Part shown: positions 1-4,071 of the stretch, one piece after another
How the letters are laid out: each line of letters begins with the position of its first letter
Position numbering within the stretch: the stretch's first letter is position 1
Assembly: GCA_934196125.1 (NCBI GenBank)
Contig: CAKPVT010000056.1
Span: 1 to 6,786 of the forward strand
Length of the DNA stretch: 6,786 nucleotides
Reading direction: 5' to 3'
Origin: an uncultured Streptococcus sp.
GTDB taxonomy: Bacteria > Bacillota > Bacilli > Lactobacillales > Streptococcaceae
The notes under the pieces: model-generated
Seen by the model: only the letters and a program-made list of their open reading frames with translations
What the model was told of the DNA's origin: nothing
The model's database searches: none
Program-made: the position numbers and the translations under genes

Positions 1-434
1 TGCAAGATAAACTTGAAGTGATGAACAAATCACCTCAAAAGAAGGTTGTAACCCATCGCTTCGAGCCAACCTCAAAAAATGTTCTTCTTTTCATTGGTGG
101 CTTGGTCTTATCTCTTGTTATCTCCATCTGGGGCAACCTCACCCAATGGCGAACGCACCAAGATTGGGAGGAGGCTGACTTGAAATATCGAGCTTTGAAG
201 ATGGTGCTCCCATCTGAAGACCCTAATGTTATGTTCATTGAGAAGTATTTCAATGTGCAAAGAGATGAAAATATGATTGATAAGCTAAGAAACAGAGTTG
301 GAGTTTATGAAGATTCTGTCTATCAACACCACAAAATGGTTGAGATTGCATTCTATAAAGATAGTATTGCCAGACAACTTATTGAAGAATCAAACAGAAT
401 AAAAATGCAGATAGATAGCAACAAATGTAAGTAA
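1..434 (+). CDS. Small membrane protein, probably mobilization-associated (5' end possibly outside window)
   Basis: The reading frame is open to the left edge (first full codon at base 3), with possible starts at GTG 18 and ATG 21. The residues before GTG 18 (QDKLE) are helix-like, so the gene may begin upstream. From GTG 18 the protein has 138 residues: a basic N-terminus, one hydrophobic segment at about residues 22-40 (LLFIGGLVLSLVISIW) followed by GNLTQW, then a charged region rich in Lys, Glu, Asp and Arg that is probably helical. The pattern of a membrane anchor, WGN..QW, and a following D-LKYRALK stretch resembles, from memory, small proteins encoded next to relaxases in Bacteroidales mobilizable elements. 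That assignment is inference; no catalytic motif is visible. It runs towards the RiPP region but is separated from it by about 440 noncoding bases and is unlikely to belong to that pathway. By eye its composition is less AT-rich than the right-hand operon. Confidence 0.65.
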   Translation, partial: QDKLEVMNKSPQKKVVTHRFEPTSKNVLLFIGGLVLSLVISIWGNLTQWRTHQDWEEADLKYRALKMVLPSEDPNVMFIEKYFNVQRDENMIDKLRNRVGVYEDSVYQHHKMVEIAFYKDSIARQLIEESNRIKMQIDSNKCK

Positions 435-538
435 AAGGTTTATTTTTGTATTATTATGAAAAGCATGACCATGTGTAACAGATTTTAAATATTCTTCTAA
501 AATTACTTTGTTTGAGGAGTCTTGGAATCATGAAATGG

Positions 539-573
539 GGTAGGACATGCCTTGATGTAAGGTATGCCCTACC
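539..573. repeat. Long imperfect inverted repeat (hairpin)
   Basis: The left arm 539-553 (ggtaggacatgcctt) pairs with the right arm 559-573 (aaggtatgccctacc) around a 5-base loop. Of 15 positions, 13 are Watson-Crick, one is G-T and one is an A-C mismatch. There is no T-run after it on either strand, so it is not a classic intrinsic terminator. It may still be a transcript end, a recombination-related structure or a protein site. The pairing is read directly; the function is unknown. Confidence 0.6.
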
Positions 574-596
574 AACTGCTTCCTGTCACTTCTCTC

Positions 597-614
597 ACCT
601 TTCCATAGAAAGGT
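597..614. repeat. Perfect short inverted repeat
   Basis: The bases acctttccatagaaaggt form a perfect 6-bp-arm inverted repeat with a 6-base spacer. It lies 23 bases after the longer hairpin at 539-573. It could be an operator or a minor RNA hairpin; there is no poly-T tail and the function is unknown. Confidence 0.35.
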
Positions 615-694
615 CCTAATATCCTTAATCTATTTTTACCATATAGTTTTGTACTTTAATTCCCGCAGTTACTAGCTTTCTGTATTGAAGTTGG

Positions 695-726
695 GGTAAA
701 CCTGAGGTAAACTTGCGGTAAACCTG
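695..726. repeat. Three 10-bp direct repeats at 11-bp period
   Basis: The units are ggtaaacctg (695-704), ggtaaacttg (706-715) and ggtaaacctg (717-726), separated by single bases. Two are identical and the middle one differs at one position. The 11-bp period places the units on nearly the same face of the helix, as expected for cooperative binding of a protein to an iteron or recombination-factor array. Each unit contains GGTNNACC-like half symmetry (ggt..acc in the outer two). No gene for a binding protein is visible next to it. Confidence 0.6.
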
Positions 727-847
727 TTACGGAGAAATACCTGATAGAACACAGCTATTCTAAGTGTTGCAAAGTCCGTAGTGGATATCTGCGTCGGATT
801 TCTTAAGCCTTGTGCCCATATATGAGTATAGTTGGTGACATTTCCAA

Positions 848-867
848 ACTAAGTTCTAAAACTCAGT
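848..867 (-). terminator. Weak hairpin just after the minus-strand operon
   Basis: Read on the minus strand, actgagtt, loop ttag, aacttagt forms an 8-bp stem with one G-T pair, starting 4 bases after the stop codon of the TonB-like gene. Its position suits a transcription end for the LytTR/TonB operon. The following bases (ttggaaatg) lack a T-run, so termination strength is doubtful. Confidence 0.3.
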
Positions 868-871
868 ATGT

Positions 872-1375
872 TTAATCAAAGCGTTTTACGTTACTGAATT
901 TTATAGGCAAGGTGTAACTTATATTTACAGGAGTCCCATCTGCCAATTTCCCAGGTGCCCATTTTGGACACTTCTGTAATAATTGTACTACTTCTTTGGC
1001 AAAAGCCTTTTGTTTTGGTTGAGACAATATTTTTATATGGTCTACAGTACCTTCTTTTGTAATAACAAAAGAGACAACGACTTTTGCATTTTCTGTTTCA
1101 TGTTCTGTAGGGTATGTTAAATTCTTTGAAACCCACTCTAAGAACTTTGTGAAATCATATCGTCCCTTGAACTTGGGTGATGTGGCGTTTGGGGGTAAAG
1201 TTTCAATGGTTGGCAATCCTTGCTTATAAGTCACATCGGATTTGATAGAGAAAATATATACAATCCCCAAAGCGCAGATTACAGCAAATGTGATTGCTAC
1301 TGCATATTTTCGTAAGTGATTTTGCTGTTTATTTCCAAGGAAGTAAACATCATTGTCATTATTCTTCATTTTCAT
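872..1375 (-). CDS. Short TonB-like protein (C-terminal TonB domain)
   Basis: The 167-residue protein has a charged cytoplasmic N-terminus, one membrane helix at about residues 24-43 (a stretch including AVAITFAVICALGIVYIF), a short linker (about 45-66) and a TonB C-terminal domain at about 67-160. The family pattern is clear: YPTEHE, then AKVVVSFVITKEGTVDHIKIL, then CPKWAPGKLADGTPV and ISYTLPIKF. TonB proteins carry proton-motive energy from the inner membrane to outer-membrane receptors by pairing with the receptor's TonB box. This one lacks the usual long Pro-rich periplasmic spacer, so reach across the periplasm is questionable; it may be specialised or work at short range. Its start ATG overlaps the stop of the LytTR gene by 4 bases (ATGA), implying translational coupling. 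Placement beside a regulator and divergent from a RiPP operon with a TonB-receptor-like barrel suggests it serves that system (inference). The domain call is strong, the role is not. Confidence 0.85.
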   Translation of the reverse strand: MKMKNNDNDVYFLGNKQQNHLRKYAVAITFAVICALGIVYIFSIKSDVTYKQGLPTIETLPPNATSPKFKGRYDFTKFLEWVSKNLTYPTEHETENAKVVVSFVITKEGTVDHIKILSQPKQKAFAKEVVQLLQKCPKWAPGKLADGTPVNISYTLPIKFSNVKRFD

Positions 1376-1755
1376 AATAATCTCCTAGTTTTTAAATTTA
1401 TTTCAATCATCGACTTTAATGATTTTAACGCATCCCGAGAAGCATTTAATATAAATTCACCTGGAATTGAAGAACAAGAAAGAATTAATTCTTGAGCAGG
1501 TACATTTATACTATATATATACTTACTATTGATAATAAGACTTTTTCCTAGTCGTATAAATATTTGAGATTCTAAACCTAATTGGGTTTCCAATTGTTTT
1601 TCAAAAGAAGAAAGATTGAAAGAAAACACATGTTTACGTCCATCAATTAAAACCATAGTAGAGTAACTTCCTTCTGATGATATATAAATAATGTCAGATG
1701 CGATGACTCGTACCAAAACATTACTATTTGACAATATTACGTAATTGTGTTCCAT
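1372..1755 (-). CDS. Stand-alone LytTR DNA-binding transcriptional regulator
   Basis: The 127-residue protein is almost entirely one LytTR domain: IIYISSEGSYSTMVLIDGRK at about residues 22-41, FNLSSFEKQL at about 46-55, then FIRLGKSLIINSKYIYSI at about 66-83, which corresponds to the usual F-x-R-x-H-R-S-x-I-V-N-x-x-Y-I motif. Gly-Lys replaces the usual His-Arg. LytTR domains bind pairs of about 9-bp direct repeats spaced by about two helical turns. There is no receiver domain, membrane sensor or other input domain, so the signal is not evident. It is first in the minus-strand operon, under a good Bacteroidetes-type promoter with a very short leader, and faces the RiPP precursor gene. It most likely regulates that promoter and perhaps its own (inference). 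A direct repeat at 1905-1940 is a candidate site. Confidence 0.85.
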   Translation of the reverse strand: MEHNYVILSNSNVLVRVIASDIIYISSEGSYSTMVLIDGRKHVFSFNLSSFEKQLETQLGLESQIFIRLGKSLIINSKYIYSINVPAQELILSCSSIPGEFILNASRDALKSLKSMIEINLKTRRLL

Positions 1756-1775
1756 TCAATAATCTTATTTTTTTG

Positions 1776-1806
1776 CAAAGTTAGTATTTTTTTTTGAGTA
1801 TGCAAA
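1776..1806 (-). promoter_or_regulatory. Bacteroidetes-type promoter for the LytTR/TonB operon
   Basis: On the minus strand, TTTG (complement of 1803-1806), a 19-bp spacer and TAACTTTG (complement of 1776-1783) match the -33/-7 consensus TTTG-N19-21-TAnnTTTG. Transcription would begin about 13-16 bases before the ATG at 1755, giving a very short leader with no evident Shine-Dalgarno, which is normal for this phylum. Confidence 0.7.
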
Positions 1807-1904
1807 AAAAAGTCTATTTAATTTTATTAAAAACCCCTTTTGATTTATAAAATGAACAATATTAAAGACGAAATAGAAAATCTTCTACAATATTTATGTT
1901 GGAA

Positions 1905-1940
1905 AATGATTTTGTAAAACAAGGTAGTGTTTTTGTGAAA
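1905..1940 (+). promoter_or_regulatory. Candidate LytTR operator: 21-bp-period direct repeat
   Basis: Bases 1905-1919 (aatgattttgtaaaa) and 1926-1940 (agtgtttttgtgaaa) match at 12 of 15 positions, giving ARTGWTTTTGTRAAA. The repeat period is 21 bp. The downstream copy ends 14 bases before the -33 element of the precursor promoter. Two same-orientation sites spaced by two turns just upstream of a promoter is the arrangement used by LytTR-family activators. The match to any known LytTR consensus is not demonstrated; AT-richness makes chance similarity possible. Confidence 0.45.
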
Positions 1941-1954
1941 TGCCGTTTAAAATC

Positions 1955-1986
1955 TTTGCTCATTTGGGTAACTCGTTTTATCTTTG
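1955..1986 (+). promoter_or_regulatory. Bacteroidetes-type promoter for the RiPP operon
   Basis: TTTG at 1955-1958, a 20-bp spacer and TATCTTTG at 1979-1986 match the TTTG-N19-21-TAnnTTTG consensus. Transcription should start around 1990-1993, giving a leader of about 45-48 bases before the precursor ATG at 2038. A second TTTG at 1965-1968 is too close to the -7 box to serve. Confidence 0.75.
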
Positions 1987-1993
1987 CAGTTAA

Positions 1994-2031
1994 AATGGCG
2001 AAAATAGTTTCGTCATTGATTTAATATCAAT
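1994..2031 (+). promoter_or_regulatory. Structured 5' leader of the precursor mRNA
   Basis: A 10-bp stem with one G-U pair joins 1994-2003 (aatggcgaaa) to 2008-2017 (tttcgtcatt) across a 4-base loop. It would lie at the very 5' end of the predicted transcript. A second, 6-bp stem joins 2015-2020 (attgat) to 2026-2031 (atcaat). The two share bases 2015-2017, so the full forms exclude each other. A 5'-terminal hairpin may stabilise the short precursor message; a regulatory switch is only a possibility. Confidence 0.5.
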
Positions 2032-2037
2032 AATAAT

Positions 2038-2178
2038 ATGAAGACAAAATCTATGTTGCTAAAAGCACAAAAGTTAACTCCTAAGGAGATGGGATTTGTT
2101 GAGGGTGGCACTAATGAAGCCGATAAGACCCTTGATGGTGGTACTTTAGATGAAGTAATTATTACGCCTCGTAATTAA
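2038..2178 (+). CDS. RiPP precursor peptide with double-glycine leader and TonB-box-like C-terminus
   Basis: The 46-residue peptide begins at ATG 2038, behind a well-placed promoter. The leader carries KLTPKEMGFVEGG, ending at Gly24, with Leu at -12, Glu at -8, Met at -7, Val at -4 and Gly-Gly at -2/-1. This is the classic recognition pattern of C39 peptidase exporters, and such a peptidase is encoded three genes downstream. Cleavage after Gly24 leaves a 22-residue acidic core running from TNEADK to ITPRN. The core has four Thr (25, 31, 36, 43) and no Cys or Ser, so any azoline from the neighbouring YcaO enzyme would have to use Thr; other YcaO backbone changes are possible. A second Gly-Gly (34-35) precedes TLDEVIITPRN but lacks the upstream hydrophobic pattern. 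That final segment resembles the TonB-box region LDEVVVT of TonB-dependent receptors. I know no named family for this peptide; the precursor role is inferred from leader and context. Confidence 0.85.
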   Translation: MKTKSMLLKAQKLTPKEMGFVEGGTNEADKTLDGGTLDEVIITPRN

Positions 2179-2193
2179 GGCGTTTTGTAACAA

Positions 2194-2238
2194 AAAAGAC
2201 AAGCTTATACATATTTTTTACGTGTGAGCTTGCCTTTT
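2194..2238 (+). terminator. Terminator/attenuator hairpin between precursor and ycaO
   Basis: The left arm 2194-2210 (aaaagacaagcttatac) pairs with the right arm 2222-2238 (gtgtgagcttgcctttt) around an 11-base loop: 17 positions with one A-C mismatch and two G-U pairs. The stem base is A-rich on the left and ends in TTTT on the right, then aattaaaaactttt. It lies 15 bases after the precursor stop and 20 before the YcaO start. Partial termination here would make more precursor message than enzyme message, as is common in RiPP operons; it could also protect the 3' end of the short transcript. Confidence 0.65.
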
Positions 2239-2258
2239 AATTAAAAACTTTTATTCGT

Positions 2259-4070
2259 ATGAAAAAATATAAGGCAGAAGCTCCTATTTGTACAATAGGA
2301 AAAATAAGAAAAATTCTTTCCGACATAGGCATTCTCCTTTTAGAACAACATTTAATACATGACAATTTTAGTTCTTGTCGTGTAACCTTTGGTAATAATG
2401 GACTTGATAAATTAAATATAGGGACAAATGGCAAAGGGCGTACATTCGAATACTCTTTGGCAAGTGGGTATGCGGAGTTTATGGAACGTTTGGAGAATCA
2501 TTTACTTCTAAATTCAAAGAAAATGTTGACAGATAAAACATTCAATATTTTTGCAGTTGAAAAAGAAGAAAGCAATCAGAATTTTCTCTATGACCAAAAA
2601 GAGAGAAAAGTATCTTTCCGTAAAATCTCAAAAGATTTTATGGAAGATTTTATCCGTATGTGTGGATTTGATTCTGTAGATGAACTAAATGCCTATATTG
2701 CTTCTTATATGCCAGATATAAGACCTTTGGTTGTCCCTTTTTATGATGTGAAAAACAAAGTGGAGATAGAAATTCCTATTGAATTTTCTTTGTTATTAAC
2801 TGGGTCTAACGGTATGGCTTCAGGAAACACTCCTAAAGAAGCTATACTGCAAGCATTATGTGAGATTTTTGAACGTTATGCCATAAGTGAGATTTATTGG
2901 AATGAATATACACCACCAACAATCCCATTCTCTTTTTTCTCAGAAACAGAAATTGGTAAAACTTTAAGTCTATACCAAAAAGAAACAGGTAATAAGGTAA
3001 TAATAAAGGATTGTTCTTTAGGTAAGGGTATTCCTGCTATTGGTTTAATCATTATAAATGAGGCAGAGCAACTGTATAACTTCAAGTTGGGCGTAGATTT
3101 CATTCCTACTGTAGCTTTGGAACGATGCTTCACAGAAATCCATCAAGGGAGAAACTCTTTTGAAGGTTTATCTTTCAAGTTTATTAAGACTAAGAGTATA
3201 GGCGCAGAAGAAAAGAAACTTGCGGAAAGAAATTTAATGAAGATATTTATTAATGGTACTGGCTTTTGGCCAATGTCTGTATTGCAAGGAGAAGAAACTT
3301 ACGAGTTTAAGGGATTTAATCACTTGTTAGGAGAGTCTAATTCTTACGACCTTAAGTATTCTATAAATCTTATAGAAAGCATGGGATATAATGTGTATAT
3401 ACGCAATAATTCATTCTTAGGCTTTCCTGCATACTATGTTGTTGTGCCAGGAATGAGTCAAATAATAAAGACAAATCCTTTTGTCTCAATTTATAAACCT
3501 TCTTTTGTAGATTTTTCTTTAATAAACAAGTTGGGGAGCGTTACTGTAGATATGGCTAAAAAAATATTTATGGCGATTGATGAAAACTATAAAATTCTTA
3601 AAGAAGAAGGGTTTACTTTGAATCGAGTTTTTGTCTTTAACACAAATGAAGACTTGAAGGATTTAACGATAGAAATGTTAGGTGCTTTGCTGGCACTTTA
3701 TTTAAGAGATGACATAAATGCCATAAAATATTTGGGGTTATACCTAAAGGGAAAAGATAAGAAAAAGTATTCTTATTATTATGCTTGTCTTGATTATCTA
3801 AAGTTCCAACACACTTCCTGTTCTCCAAAGCATATTCTTGATGTTCTTTATGGACATGAAATGGTGAATGAAATTGTTGGAGATTTGGGAGATAGAAATT
3901 CAATTTTTCAGTACTATCATTTTCCCAATTGTCCAAATTGCGAAAAATGCAAGTTAAAGAATGAATGTAAGCAACAGATTATGGTGCAGATTAATGAGCG
4001 CATAAATCAAAGTTCTGCATTTCTAAATCAAAAGCAAGTTCAATTTGACATAGAAAATAATCAAGAATAA
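2259..4070 (+). CDS. YcaO-domain enzyme (ATP-dependent peptide backbone modification) with C-terminal Cys motif
   Basis: The 603-residue protein is a YcaO family member. GKGRTFEYSLASGYAEFMER at residues 58-77 matches the GKG-to-E-x-x-ER motif. GNTPKEAILQALCEIFER at 189-206 matches the conserved Glu-rich ATP/Mg-binding motif, and ALERCFTEIHQGR at 286-298 resembles the A-L-x-R-C-x-T-E-x-x-Q-G-R segment of E. coli YcaO. The length (E. coli YcaO about 586 residues) and these motifs place it nearer the E. coli-like subgroup than the typical azoline cyclodehydratases that end in PxPxP, which is absent here. YcaO enzymes use ATP to activate backbone amides, forming azolines, thioamides or amidines. 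At 558-570 it has Cys-x2-Cys-x2-Cys-x5-Cys (CPNCEKCKLKNEC), a probable zinc or iron-sulfur site. No ThiF/E1 partner, TfuA or dehydrogenase gene is visible, so the reaction is unknown. The precursor is just upstream, and the barrel gene follows after 1 base. Confidence 0.88.
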   Translation: MKKYKAEAPICTIGKIRKILSDIGILLLEQHLIHDNFSSCRVTFGNNGLDKLNIGTNGKGRTFEYSLASGYAEFMERLENHLLLNSKKMLTDKTFNIFAVEKEESNQNFLYDQKERKVSFRKISKDFMEDFIRMCGFDSVDELNAYIASYMPDIRPLVVPFYDVKNKVEIEIPIEFSLLLTGSNGMASGNTPKEAILQALCEIFERYAISEIYWNEYTPPTIPFSFFSETEIGKTLSLYQKETGNKVIIKDCSLGKGIPAIGLIIINEAEQLYNFKLGVDFIPTVALERCFTEIHQGRNSFEGLSFKFIKTKSIGAEEKKLAERNLMKIFINGTGFWPMSVLQGEETYEFKGFNHLLGESNSYDLKYSINLIESMGYNVYIRNNSFLGFPAYYVVVPGMSQIIKTNPFVSIYKPSFVDFSLINKLGSVTVDMAKKIFMAIDENYKILKEEGFTLNRVFVFNTNEDLKDLTIEMLGALLALYLRDDINAIKYLGLYLKGKDKKKYSYYYACLDYLKFQHTSCSPKHILDVLYGHEMVNEIVGDLGDRNSIFQYYHFPNCPNCEKCKLKNECKQQIMVQINERINQSSAFLNQKQVQFDIENNQE

Positions 4071-4071
4071 T

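Larger units (their letters stand above)
435..871. other. Noncoding region with hairpins and short direct repeats
   Basis: No convincing gene lies in these 437 bases; the frames are broken by stops, and the best short frame (from ATG 530, 29 codons) overlaps a hairpin and has no recognisable features. The stretch does contain organised structure: a long imperfect hairpin (539-573), a perfect 6-bp-arm hairpin (597-614), three near-identical 10-mers at an 11-bp period (695-726), and a small hairpin just beyond the end of the minus-strand operon (848-867). It separates the mobilization-like gene from the LytTR/RiPP region, so it may contain a mobile-element end, an oriT-like or attachment region, or merely transcription ends. 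No integrase, transposase or target duplication is visible. Confidence 0.6.

Noticed and set aside
530..619. 29-codon open frame from ATG 530 on the + strand, checked as a second precursor
   Set aside because: It has no double-glycine leader and overlaps the two hairpins at 539-614.
435..871. CRISPR array or tRNA in the noncoding stretch
   Set aside because: The only repeats are three 10-mers one base apart, far too close for CRISPR spacers, and no cloverleaf arms were found.
1851..1916. 21-codon open frame (begins MNNIKDEIENLL)
   Set aside because: Short, without a promoter of its own in view, and lying in the divergent regulatory region; it cannot be told from chance.
1896..2024. 42-codon open frame from ATG 1896 on the + strand
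   Set aside because: It runs straight through the predicted operator, promoter and leader of the precursor gene and has no recognisable features.
2237..2434. Minus-strand open frame opposite the start of ycaO
   Set aside because: It is antisense to a clear YcaO gene, with no promoter or protein features, so it is a shadow frame.
2894..3133. Minus-strand open frame within ycaO
   Set aside because: It is antisense to conserved YcaO sequence, including the QGR-side motif region, and has no features of its own.
3637..3936. Minus-strand 99-codon open frame within ycaO
   Set aside because: It is a shadow of the long coding frame; no signal, motif or promoter was found.
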